From: CALZFJ01 sp964459845
GTDB lineage: Bacteria > Bacteroidota > Bacteroidia > Bacteroidales > Muribaculaceae
NCBI GenBank assembly: GCA_964459845.1
Contig: CAYWOC010000001.1
Coordinates: 124,001-188,000, forward strand
Length of the DNA: 64,000 nt
Direction of reading: 5' to 3'
Shown here: in pieces, positions 37,462 through 46,794 of the stretch
How positions within the stretch are numbered: the first letter of the stretch is position 1
How the letters are laid out: each line of letters starts with the position of its first letter
Position numbers and translations under genes: made by a program
The notes under the pieces: model-generated
What the model was told of the DNA's origin: nothing
Seen by the model: the letters and a program-made list of their open reading frames with translations, nothing else
The model's database searches: none

Positions 37462-37492
37462 TTGCTTATTGGCGATTTAACGCTATATTTGC
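37462..37492 (+). promoter_or_regulatory. Promoter of the GH13 amylase gene
   Basis: TTTG (37462-37465), 19 bases, TATATTTG (37485-37492), 83 bases before ATG 37575. Confidence 0.7.
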
Positions 37493-37574
37493 ACACAAAT
37501 AGTTTTTTAGCTATTTGTTTGACCTATGATTTTATAAATAAATTATTTAAACATAAACCCATTCTTTTTTAGAC

Positions 37575-40352
37575 ATGACTTATTTTAAGAATTTTCTATT
37601 GCTGGCGTGTCTGCTCCTGTGCGGCATAGTGGCTAAGGCGGAACTTGTGTATTCCGACCCGGCAATCCTGCAACAGAGCAGCAACAACGTTGCCATCTTC
37701 TTCAATGCCGCCGAGGGTACTGGCGGACTGAAAGGCGAGACGGCTGCCGTGTATGCCCACACTGGTGTCATCACGAGCGAGAGTGCTTCCGACTCCGACT
37801 GGAAATACGCGCCCACTTGGGGCGACAATGCCGACAAGTACAAGCTCACAAAAGTTGGCACCGACCTTTGGCGGCTCGACATAGGCAACATCAACTCTTT
37901 CTATGGCATTCCTTCGGGCGAGACCGTAAAGAAGCTGTGCTTCGTGTTCCGTAATGCCGACGGCTCTAAGGAGGGCAAGGCTGCCGGCGGCAGCGACATC
38001 TTCGTGGATGTGCATCCCGACGGACTTTCTGTCAGTCTGCGCAGCAGTGCTTCGAGCAATGTGCTGACTGATGCCAACAGTCGCGTCACTTTCACCGTCA
38101 ATGCCACTCAAAGTGCCGACCTCAGCCTGTATCTCAACGATATAAACTCCACCCCTATCGCATCTCAGAGCAATGCCACAAGCCTCTCGGCAAATTACGA
38201 CTTCCCTGTAGGTGACTACCTTGTCATCGCCAAAGCCACCGACGGAAGCAAACAGATGCTCGACACTCTGTCGATTTGCCACCGCACGGCTTCTCAGGCT
38301 GTCACCTATCCTGGCACTCTGCTGCAAGGCGCAAACAAGAATGCCGACGGCAGTGTTACTTTCTGCCTGTATGCCCCTAAAAAGAGCAATGTCATCCTTG
38401 TGGGCGAATGGGACAACTACCGCGTGCGCAACGCAAATGTGATGAATTATCAAGGCGACCGATATTTTTGGCTCACTATTCCTGCCGGAACTCTCGATAT
38501 GGACAAGCAGTATGGCTACTACTTCATCGTGGATGACGAGATTACCGTAGCCGACCCCTATGCTCGTCTTATCCTCGACCCTTGGAACGACAAATACATC
38601 AATCAGGGCTACACCCGCTATCCCGACCTAAAACCGTTCCCTTCCGACAAGGTGGGAACTTTCGCCATCGCTGTGTTCCATGGCAACGGCGACGGATACA
38701 AGTGGCAGACGAGCGACTTTAAAGCTCCTGACAAGAACGACCTTATGATATACGAGATGCTGCTGCGCGACTTCACCGAGGAACAGTGCATATCTTCGGC
38801 TATGGCACGCCTCGACTATCTGAAGGAACTTGGCATCAATGCCATCGAGCTTATGCCTATTCAGGAGTTCGACGGCAACAACTCTTGGGGCTACAACCCT
38901 AATTTCTATTTTGCCCCCGACAAGTACTACGGCAGCAGTGCGGCTTATAAGATGTTCATCGACGAATGCCATAAGCGTGGCATTGCCGTGATTCTCGACG
39001 TGGTATTCAACCACTCTTGGGGTCAGCACCCTTGGTGCAAGATGTATTGGGCTGGCAGCAAGCCGGCTGCCGACAATCCTTTCTTCAATGCCGACGCGCC
39101 CCACAACTGGAGTGTGGGTAACGACTGGCGCATGGAGGTGACTGCCGTGCAAGACTACTTCTGCGATGTGCTGAAATACTGGATTAATGAGTTCCATATC
39201 GACGGCTACCGCTTCGACTTGGCTAAGGGCCTCGGCGACAGCAACAGCTATGCAAGCGACTTCGACGCAAGCCGCTACAACGCTTCGCGCATCCGCAATG
39301 TGAAGAAATTCATCGATGCCATCAAGAGTGTGAAGGAAGATGCCTACTGCATCTTTGAATATTTCGTGGACAAGAGCGAGGAGAATGAGATAGGCAACTA
39401 CGGTGGAATGTCGTGGAAGAAGATGACTTCGCAATATGCCCAGTCGGCTATGGGCTACTCGTCAAACAGCTCGTTCAGCGGAATGTATTCGGGCGACGAG
39501 AACCGTCCTTTCGGTAGCGTGGTCAGCTATATGGAGAGCCACGACGAGGAGCGCACCGCCTATTCTCAAAAGACCTATGGCACCGCACTTGCCAAAATCG
39601 CCACCTACGGCATGCGCCGACTTGGCTCTAACGCCGCTTTCACAATCCTCGTACCGGGTCCTAAGATGATTTGGCAATTCGGGGAGATGGGCTACGACAT
39701 CAGTGGCGGCAATGGCGACACCGACCCTAAAGCTCCACATTGGGAGTATCTCAATAATTCAGCACGAAAAGGTCTGCACGACAGCTATAAGGAGCTGCTT
39801 GCCATTCGCAACGCCAATCCCGACTTGTTCTCAAGCGGTGCAGAATTCTTCTGGAGCGTAGGCACAAGCAACTGGGACAACGGACGCTTCCTCACCGCGC
39901 GCAACAAAACCACCGGTAAGGAGCTTGTGGCTGCCTACAACCCTTCCACCGGTTCTAAGACGTTCAGCTACACTTTCGACAATCCTGGCGGAAAATACTA
40001 TATCGCAAGCAAGACTTATAACCAGACCCCTGCTTTCGATGCTGCTGCCGGAACCATTACCGTGCCTGCACACAGCTATGTGGTAATCACCAACTTCGAC
40101 AACAGCGGCATAACCGACAACTTTGCCGACGGCAAAACAGCCATCAGCATCTTCCCTAACCCTGCTGCCGACATACTGAACGTGAACAGCGACGAGGTGA
40201 GCGGCATCGAAGTGTTCTCTATCGACGGACAGCTCGTGGCTCGCAACGCTGGCGAAAGCTCTATCGACATAAGTCATTTAATCCAAGGCAACTACATCGT
40301 GCGCATCGCCACTCCGCAAGGCGTGTCAGTGGAGAAGCTCATCAAGGAATAG
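37575..40352 (+). CDS. Secreted GH13 alpha-amylase family enzyme with T9SS tail
   Basis: The 925-residue protein has a signal peptide (about residues 1-22), an N-terminal starch-binding-like or E-set domain (to about 245), a second E-set/CBM48-like domain (about 250-350; FCLYAPKKSNVILVGEWDNY), the GH13 barrel (about 385-740) and a T9SS tail (about 850-925; FPNPAADILNV, NYIVRIATPQG). Catalytic residues: nucleophile Asp548 in GYRFDLAKG, acid/base Glu595 in CIFEYF, and Asp657 in ESHDEER; region I is DVVFNHSW. It would hydrolyse alpha-1,4-glucan at the cell surface. It precedes the SusC/D pair but is separated from it by a terminator. Confidence 0.93.
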   Translation: MTYFKNFLLLACLLLCGIVAKAELVYSDPAILQQSSNNVAIFFNAAEGTGGLKGETAAVYAHTGVITSESASDSDWKYAPTWGDNADKYKLTKVGTDLWRLDIGNINSFYGIPSGETVKKLCFVFRNADGSKEGKAAGGSDIFVDVHPDGLSVSLRSSASSNVLTDANSRVTFTVNATQSADLSLYLNDINSTPIASQSNATSLSANYDFPVGDYLVIAKATDGSKQMLDTLSICHRTASQAVTYPGTLLQGANKNADGSVTFCLYAPKKSNVILVGEWDNYRVRNANVMNYQGDRYFWLTIPAGTLDMDKQYGYYFIVDDEITVADPYARLILDPWNDKYINQGYTRYPDLKPFPSDKVGTFAIAVFHGNGDGYKWQTSDFKAPDKNDLMIYEMLLRDFTEEQCISSAMARLDYLKELGINAIELMPIQEFDGNNSWGYNPNFYFAPDKYYGSSAAYKMFIDECHKRGIAVILDVVFNHSWGQHPWCKMYWAGSKPAADNPFFNADAPHNWSVGNDWRMEVTAVQDYFCDVLKYWINEFHIDGYRFDLAKGLGDSNSYASDFDASRYNASRIRNVKKFIDAIKSVKEDAYCIFEYFVDKSEENEIGNYGGMSWKKMTSQYAQSAMGYSSNSSFSGMYSGDENRPFGSVVSYMESHDEERTAYSQKTYGTALAKIATYGMRRLGSNAAFTILVPGPKMIWQFGEMGYDISGGNGDTDPKAPHWEYLNNSARKGLHDSYKELLAIRNANPDLFSSGAEFFWSVGTSNWDNGRFLTARNKTTGKELVAAYNPSTGSKTFSYTFDNPGGKYYIASKTYNQTPAFDAAAGTITVPAHSYVVITNFDNSGITDNFADGKTAISIFPNPAADILNVNSDEVSGIEVFSIDGQLVARNAGESSIDISHLIQGNYIVRIATPQGVSVEKLIKE

Positions 40353-40688
40353 CATCAATCTCTCGATTACCCTTAAAAAAGTAGCCATCACCGCATGTGT
40401 GACGGTTACTTTTTTTGTCCCCACCTTTAAGCAAGCCTAATAACTATCCCTCACTATATCTATCTTGTTTTCTTCTCTTGTATATCAACATTCACACCCA
40501 GTTTTCTAAAAATACGTCTATAATTCTAAATAATTCTAAAATTATAGGTTTTTCAGCTCCCTTTCTTCAAATTATTCAAAAAATAAATCGTAGTTTTGTA
40601 AAGAATATACCAATGCTAATGGGATTGGTGTGTTCATACATTAACTGTGGGTGAAACAACCTTCAATATAAACTAAGTTAAAGTAATT
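40353..40688. other. Intergenic region before the second susC-like gene
   Basis: 336 bases holding the amylase terminator (40375-40417) and a possible -7 box TAGTTTTG (40591-40598) for the SusC operon without a clear -33. The rest is AT-rich and has no gene. Confidence 0.6.
40375..40417 (+). terminator. Terminator after the amylase gene
   Basis: An A-tract plus GTAGCCATCA (from 40375) pairs with TGACGGTTAC (40400-40409) and a T-run; two G-U-type mismatches. Confidence 0.8.
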
Positions 40689-43600
40689 ATGAGAAAACAG
40701 CTATTGCTACTGTTATTTTCCCTCTTTGCGGTTGTGGGCTTTGCCCGGACAGTATCGGGTGTAGTTACTGGCGCTTCCGACAAAGAACCGATTATCGGTG
40801 CTACTGTCATGGTGCAAGGAACTCAACGTGGTACTGCCACCGACTTCGACGGAAAATACTCAATTGAAGTCAAGGACAATGATGTCCTTAATTTCAGCTA
40901 TGTAGGAATGACTCCTACTTCGATTAAAGTGGGTAACAGAACCACGCTCGACGTGGAACTTAAAGAGAACTCGCAAGTTCTTGAAGAGGTGGTAGTTACC
41001 GCAATGGGTCAAACCCAGGAGAAAAAGAAACTGAACTTTGCTGTTCAGCAGCTCGATGCCGACCAAGTTACCGCTGGTAGCTCGACCAACATCGCAAGCA
41101 GCATGCAGGGTAAGGTTGCCGGTGTTCAAATCCAGAATGGCGGTGGTTCTCCAAACTCTGGCACTGCTATCACTATCCGTGCCATCTCTTCTGTGAACCC
41201 TTCTCAGAGCAACGAGCCTCTCGTCATCCTCGACGGTATGCCTGTGCGTGGTAGTGGTTCTACAATCGCATCTATCAACCCTAACGACATCGAGAGCATG
41301 ACAGTGCTTAAAGGTGCTGCCGCTTCTGCGCTTTATGGTCAAGAGGCTTCAAACGGTGTGATTATGATCAACACCAAGAACGGTAAGGAGGGTAAAGTCC
41401 AAGTCACTGCAAGCGGTGGCTGGGAAATCTCAAATGCTGCTCGCGTTCCTAAGATTCAGAACACTTTCGTAGGTGGTTCTAAGGGATTCTACAAGGAAAA
41501 CGCCACTGGCGGATGGGGTCCTAAAATGAATGCCGACGACAAGTATTACGACAACGTGGGCGAATTCCTCGGAACTGGATTCCTTCAGAAGTACGACCTT
41601 TCGGTCACTGGCGGTAATGAGATGTTCAATGCCTATGCTTCGGCAAGCTATACCAATAATAAAGGTGTAGTTCCTAAGGACTACAAGAACACTCTCAGCG
41701 TATTCTTGAAGACCAACTTCAATCCGTCGAAGAAAGTGAAGATTCAGCTCACTTCAAACTTCACAAACAGCAAGGCTCGCGCTTTCGGCGCTGCCATGTC
41801 CACTGTTTATGGTTGGGGCATCAACAAGAACATGAGAGATTACGAGACCATCGAAGGTCTGCCTAACTGGTCTAACCGTTACGACAATTGGGATATCCTC
41901 ACCGACAACGAGAAAATCGGTGCAACAGTTTCTCCTTACTTCGGCCGCTACAACGACAAGTCGGAGACCGAGAGCACTCGTATCCTCTTGAACGGTCAAA
42001 TCTCTTACGAACCTATCAAAGACCTCGTTTTCACTGGTAAACTTGGTTACGATAAGGGCTATTCTACCTACGACAGCTACACAGTCCCTCGCTTCAAGGA
42101 ATCTGACTTCTTGAACCCTAAGGACGACGCTCTTAAGGACTATGCTTATAAATATGGTGCTTATTCGTTCCAGCCTTCGCGCAGCGAGCAGTTCACAGCT
42201 CAGTTCCTTGCCACTTATGCTGTCAAGCTGTTTGGCGATGTGAACTTGAACCTCCTCTATGGTACTGAATACAAGCAGAACCGCTCTTATGAGGCTCAAC
42301 TTGCAGGACAACGTTTCCTTCTTGGTGGCGACTTCTACAGCTTCTCTAATATTGACCCATCTACGTTCACTAATAGCGGAAGCTCTGACTACAATATGTA
42401 TCTCTACCACACCAAGAACAATAAGTATGGTCACTTCGGTGAAATCCGCTTCGACTACAAGGGTATGGCTCAGCTATCTGTGACTGGCCGCTACGACGGT
42501 TCTTCTACTCTTGTTCAAGCTGAGAAATGCACCTACTTCTATCCTTCAATCACTGCCGGTGTTATCTTCTCTGAGTTGTTCAACTTGAGAAATAGCTGGT
42601 TCTCTTATGGTAAGATTCGCGGCAACTGGGCAAAGGTTGGTAAGGACTCTCCTCGCTATGTGTTCACCGACACATATAAGACTTGGTCAACATTCCCTGA
42701 CGGTGGTTACGGTATCGACCCTACCACTTCCCGCGCAATCACTCTTGTTCCTGAGATGACTAAAACATGGGAAATCGGTGCCGACTTGCGTTTCTTCAAC
42801 AGCAAGACTCGCTTAGACCTTGCTTACTATTCTTCTACGGTTGATAACCAGATTGTGTCGGTACGCGTTTCTCCTACATCGGGTACTATTCTTCAAACTC
42901 GCAACGAGGGTGACATCGAGAACTATGGTGTGGAGGCTACCCTTAACCAAGACATCATCGAAAACAAGGATTTCTCTTGGACTGCTACCCTCAACTTCTC
43001 GCTCAACCGCGGTCGCTTGAACTCGCTTCCTGACGGAATCAACCAGATTCTTGGCACAAACTATGGCGGTACTTATCCTTGTGCTTACCTCGGCGGTTCC
43101 ACTACTGCCATCGTGGGTAAGGACTATATGCGCGATCCTGACGGTAACGTTATCTGCAACGAGGATGGTTATCCTCTCATCAACCCTGAGAAGACTCTTC
43201 TCATCGGTAACCGTGAGCCAGACTTCCTTCTTGGTTTCGGTTCTACTTTCCGCTGGAAAGACCTCACTGTTTCATTCTTGATTGATGGTCGTTGCGGCGG
43301 TGATGTTGCCAACCTCACTGGCTCAAGCCTTATCTCTGGTGGTTCTCACCATCTATATTCTAAATATCGCAACCGCGAACTTGTGTTCAAGGGTGTTGTC
43401 GCTAACGGCGACGGAACTTACCGTCCTAACAACACTCCTGTGGTTCTCGACCAAAACTTCGTGAACACCTACTTCTACTCAGTTGGTTCTAACTTCATCG
43501 AAGATGGTTCTTACATCCGCTTGAGCTACATCACTGTCGGTTACGATTTCTCAAAATTGCTTGCTAAGGGATGCCCTGTTAAAGGTCTTAACGCCTCTTT

Positions 43601-43754
43601 GACTGGCCGCAACCTATTCTTGCTCACTAAATATTCAGGTTCCGACCCTCAAATTATGGTCAGCGGAGCTTCTGGTACTGGTGGTGGTGGTTTCGACCGC
43701 TACAATGTTCCTTCTACTCGTAGCTTCAACTTCACCCTAAAAGCAACTTTCTAA
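40689..43754 (+). CDS. SusC/RagA-family TonB-dependent outer-membrane transporter
   Basis: The 1021-residue protein has a signal peptide ending near VVGFA, a carboxypeptidase-regulatory-like domain (about residues 20-95; VSGVVTGASDKEPIIGATV, LNFSYVGMTP), a TonB-box-like LEEVVVTAMG (about 98-107), a plug (MQGKVAGVQIQNGGGSPNS, PLVILDGMPVRG, IESMTVLKGAAASALYGQ) and a barrel ending in ATF. It imports a nutrient, with the SusD encoded 10 bases on. Codon use strongly favours T-ending codons (CTT, TCT, CCT), which suggests high expression. Confidence 0.95.
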   Translation: MRKQLLLLLFSLFAVVGFARTVSGVVTGASDKEPIIGATVMVQGTQRGTATDFDGKYSIEVKDNDVLNFSYVGMTPTSIKVGNRTTLDVELKENSQVLEEVVVTAMGQTQEKKKLNFAVQQLDADQVTAGSSTNIASSMQGKVAGVQIQNGGGSPNSGTAITIRAISSVNPSQSNEPLVILDGMPVRGSGSTIASINPNDIESMTVLKGAAASALYGQEASNGVIMINTKNGKEGKVQVTASGGWEISNAARVPKIQNTFVGGSKGFYKENATGGWGPKMNADDKYYDNVGEFLGTGFLQKYDLSVTGGNEMFNAYASASYTNNKGVVPKDYKNTLSVFLKTNFNPSKKVKIQLTSNFTNSKARAFGAAMSTVYGWGINKNMRDYETIEGLPNWSNRYDNWDILTDNEKIGATVSPYFGRYNDKSETESTRILLNGQISYEPIKDLVFTGKLGYDKGYSTYDSYTVPRFKESDFLNPKDDALKDYAYKYGAYSFQPSRSEQFTAQFLATYAVKLFGDVNLNLLYGTEYKQNRSYEAQLAGQRFLLGGDFYSFSNIDPSTFTNSGSSDYNMYLYHTKNNKYGHFGEIRFDYKGMAQLSVTGRYDGSSTLVQAEKCTYFYPSITAGVIFSELFNLRNSWFSYGKIRGNWAKVGKDSPRYVFTDTYKTWSTFPDGGYGIDPTTSRAITLVPEMTKTWEIGADLRFFNSKTRLDLAYYSSTVDNQIVSVRVSPTSGTILQTRNEGDIENYGVEATLNQDIIENKDFSWTATLNFSLNRGRLNSLPDGINQILGTNYGGTYPCAYLGGSTTAIVGKDYMRDPDGNVICNEDGYPLINPEKTLLIGNREPDFLLGFGSTFRWKDLTVSFLIDGRCGGDVANLTGSSLISGGSHHLYSKYRNRELVFKGVVANGDGTYRPNNTPVVLDQNFVNTYFYSVGSNFIEDGSYIRLSYITVGYDFSKLLAKGCPVKGLNASLTGRNLFLLTKYSGSDPQIMVSGASGTGGGGFDRYNVPSTRSFNFTLKATF

Positions 43755-43764
43755 AATTAGAATT

Positions 43765-45663
43765 ATGAACAAGTTTAAATTTTTATCATTATTTGCAATA
43801 TTGCTCGGATTGAGCACTGTGAGCTGTAAGGATATGCTTGACGACAACGTCAATCCCGACAAGGCTCACCAAATCAATGCCGAGGTGGGCTTGCCTGTCG
43901 TCGTGTTCTACGCTCAACAGACTACCTACGACCATGCTGAATACTACGCTTACCTCTCGCAGTGCCTCACAACTGGCTCTAAGAGTTCTATTGGTAGCTA
44001 TTCTTATAAGAGCGAATGGGAATTCCTCACTATGAACCGTCACCCGCAGTGGCGCCGCCACTTCTACGACATCGGCGTGAATGTGAAGAACCTTATCGCA
44101 AACTCACAGGCTATCAACTCGCCTAACTACGAATTGATTGGCCGCACCATCCGATTGCTATCCACTCAGCTCACCACCGATGCTTTCGGTGATATGCCTC
44201 TTAGCAATGCTTATGCATCCAATTCTCCTACATACGACACTCAGGCGAGCATTTATGCTTGGATGCTTCAAGAGGCCGACGACTTGATTGCAATGTACGA
44301 GAACAACGACATCGTGAACAGCCCTACCAACCAGACTATCACAAAGGCGCAAGACCGTGTGTATGCCGGCGACTTGAGCAAATGGAAAGGCCTTGTTTAT
44401 GCTGTAAAGGCTCGTATCCTTCTTCGCAACATTCCTAACATCAGCACTTCTGCCGCTACTTGCGACCAGATTATCGCTGCTGCCGACAAGGCTATCCAGC
44501 AATGGCGCTCGGGCGACCTCCTTTACGGCAACTGGTTCGGTAACGAGCCTCGCTACAACTTCGACGGTGGCACCAACGAGCAGAACTGCGTGTGGAGTGC
44601 TGCGCAGCCTATCATCAACTCTTGGGAGTCTCGTAAGAATATGCTCGACAACGCTATCCCTTCTAAGTATTTCATGGTTGATTGCTTGGGTCTTCTTAAC
44701 GCCGACAACAGCACTAAGGCCGGTTCTTACAATGCCGATGCTATGTATGAAGGTTATGCCAACGACCCTCGTATGGATCTTCTTATGATTGCCCGCACAG
44801 GACCAAGTTCAGATGCCTCCGTTAGAATGCGCTATCTTGAGAACAACATCGGTATGAGTACTTCTTATAAGGCTACCAACTATCCTAACCTCTACATGGG
44901 CGCTTATGCAGGTTCGGCTCAGGGCTACAACCCTATCTTCACTATGGAGGAGCTTTACTTCATCAAGGCTGAGGCTGAATACTGGAAAGGCAATAAGACT
45001 GAGGCTTGCGCTCTTGCCAAGGAAGCTACCGAGCACAACATCGAGCGTCACCTCGACTTCTTCCTTGCTACATACACCAACCCTAACTACTCTGCATCGA
45101 AAGACGACAAATATCCTGGTGCTGCCAGCTCAAGCGGACCTGGATTCGCTCCTGCTGAGCAATGGAACGCTCAGGTGAACGCATTCCTCAACAATGAGTC
45201 GTATTCTATCACTTTCCGCGGCAAGCCTGTTGTGAAAGTGCGCCCAGTGAGCGAGCGCGGAAACAAGCGATACTTCTTCTCACCTGCCGACTTCACTCTA
45301 AGCGACTTGATGACCCAGAAGTATATCGCCATGTACTTGCAGCCTGAGCAGTGGACTGATATGCGCCGCTATCACTACAGCGACAACCGTAATGCTTACG
45401 GTATCGGCGACCAGAACGAAATCGTCTATCCTAACCTCCGCCGTCCTTACAACTTGTATGCGGCTTATTGGGTTGATGGTCTCACCGACAAGCAGAAGGA
45501 GAACACTTGGATTCAGCGTATCAACTACGACCCTGAGACCGAGGAGAAATACAACCGTTCTGAACTTGAACGCCTCGGCGCATACAAGAACTACAAGTGG
45601 TTGCAGACTCCTATGATTTGGGCTCAAGACCGCGGTGTGCGCACTTCCCTCACTGCCGAGTAA
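43765..45663 (+). CDS. SusD/RagB-family surface lipoprotein
   Basis: The 632-residue protein has a lipoprotein signal (lipobox VSC at about residues 19-21), the start KDMLDDNVNPDK common to the SusD-like_2 subgroup, TTDAFGDMPLSNA, and helical TPR-type segments (YFIKAEAEYWKGNKTEACALA). The C-terminus has RRPYNLY and PMIWAQDRGV. It caps the SusC barrel on the cell surface and binds the substrate. Part of the 40689-48507 operon. Confidence 0.93.
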   Translation: MNKFKFLSLFAILLGLSTVSCKDMLDDNVNPDKAHQINAEVGLPVVVFYAQQTTYDHAEYYAYLSQCLTTGSKSSIGSYSYKSEWEFLTMNRHPQWRRHFYDIGVNVKNLIANSQAINSPNYELIGRTIRLLSTQLTTDAFGDMPLSNAYASNSPTYDTQASIYAWMLQEADDLIAMYENNDIVNSPTNQTITKAQDRVYAGDLSKWKGLVYAVKARILLRNIPNISTSAATCDQIIAAADKAIQQWRSGDLLYGNWFGNEPRYNFDGGTNEQNCVWSAAQPIINSWESRKNMLDNAIPSKYFMVDCLGLLNADNSTKAGSYNADAMYEGYANDPRMDLLMIARTGPSSDASVRMRYLENNIGMSTSYKATNYPNLYMGAYAGSAQGYNPIFTMEELYFIKAEAEYWKGNKTEACALAKEATEHNIERHLDFFLATYTNPNYSASKDDKYPGAASSSGPGFAPAEQWNAQVNAFLNNESYSITFRGKPVVKVRPVSERGNKRYFFSPADFTLSDLMTQKYIAMYLQPEQWTDMRRYHYSDNRNAYGIGDQNEIVYPNLRRPYNLYAAYWVDGLTDKQKENTWIQRINYDPETEEKYNRSELERLGAYKNYKWLQTPMIWAQDRGVRTSLTAE

Positions 45664-45716
45664 TTAATCACAAAGCGATTAAATCAATTTTTTAATTAAA
45701 TTATAGAATTATCTCT

Positions 45717-46775
45717 ATGAAAATATATAATAAATTAGCAATAGTTGCCACATCGCTTTTGGCTATGACCTCTTGCGGTGTTCACGACCCATTTGCCGAT
45801 AATATGGATCTCGGTCAGGTTCTTCCCACTGTGTCGTGGGAGCTTGGCAGCTCTGTTGCAAAAGCCGGCAGCGATGTGACGTTCAAAGGCAAATACTACA
45901 CTACTGCCGAGGATGCGAGCATCGACCACTCCGAGGTTTGGGCTATGGTTGTCCGCTCTGAGTCGGCTGCCGCCACTCTTAAACTTGTCAGCTCTCCTGC
46001 CTACACCAAGACAGAGAACAGCACCGACACCGTACGCAGCTCGCAGCTTGTGCAGTCTTATCCTCATTCTGCCGCCAAGTGGGATGGTTATGAATATGTG
46101 CTCGATGCTTCATTCAGCACTTCTCGCACTCTTGGTCCTGTAACTTGGGCTGATGCCAAGACTTGGGACGAGGATCAGTTCAACATGTACTATCCTTCAT
46201 CTTTCAAGGATGAGTTCAAAGCCACAGTTGTCGATTACTTGACAAAGGACAGCACTTATTATGCAAGCCTCCGCCAAGTGTATCTGAACTATGACTTCAC
46301 TGCCGAGCAATTCGAGCAGATCAACGCTCAGTTTGCTTCCACTGGTCTTGCATTGCCTACGGTCACCGGCGAAGCCAAGGAAGACACTTGGTTCACCAAC
46401 ACCGAGGTTATCGACCACTACTATTATGAGACTGTGGCTGAAGACGGCTCTAAGACAATCCACGAGATTGCCACCGAAGCCGATGCTCCTGCTGGCGTTA
46501 ATACCTATGCAGTATATAAGTCATCGCCTTGGGTTATGTGCCGCTATTCTGATGACACCGGCGGTGCCATCTCTTATGTGCGCCACGAATACATGCCTCT
46601 GTGGAAAGCTCTTATCGAGACTATTCCTTTCGAGGCTTGGATCTTCAATTCTTCCGACAACGTTTATACCGTTGATTTCTCACGCAAGTATAACCTCGTT
46701 CCTCAGTTCAAGGTGGTTGACACTAAGGGAAAAGTCGGAACTGACACCGATTCCAAATCAATTGATTTAAACTAA
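45717..46775 (+). CDS. Surface lipoprotein of the SusC/D operon
   Basis: 352 residues with a lipoprotein signal (lipobox MTSC at about residues 18-21, then GVHDPF). It starts with a beta-rich segment (LPTVSWELGSSVAKAGSDVTFKGKYY) that looks like an Ig-like or SusE-type domain; the rest has no family I recognise. Its position after susD is where SusE/F-like ligand-binding lipoproteins sit. Likely a surface accessory of the transporter. Confidence 0.75.
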   Translation: MKIYNKLAIVATSLLAMTSCGVHDPFADNMDLGQVLPTVSWELGSSVAKAGSDVTFKGKYYTTAEDASIDHSEVWAMVVRSESAAATLKLVSSPAYTKTENSTDTVRSSQLVQSYPHSAAKWDGYEYVLDASFSTSRTLGPVTWADAKTWDEDQFNMYYPSSFKDEFKATVVDYLTKDSTYYASLRQVYLNYDFTAEQFEQINAQFASTGLALPTVTGEAKEDTWFTNTEVIDHYYYETVAEDGSKTIHEIATEADAPAGVNTYAVYKSSPWVMCRYSDDTGGAISYVRHEYMPLWKALIETIPFEAWIFNSSDNVYTVDFSRKYNLVPQFKVVDTKGKVGTDTDSKSIDLN

Positions 46776-46794
46776 CATCAAAGTCAAAACGATT

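Noticed and set aside
37596..38453. Long minus-strand open frame of 285 codons inside the amylase gene
   Set aside because: It lies fully opposite a gene with clear signal peptide and domain content, shows no motif, and the divergent promoter reads the other way.
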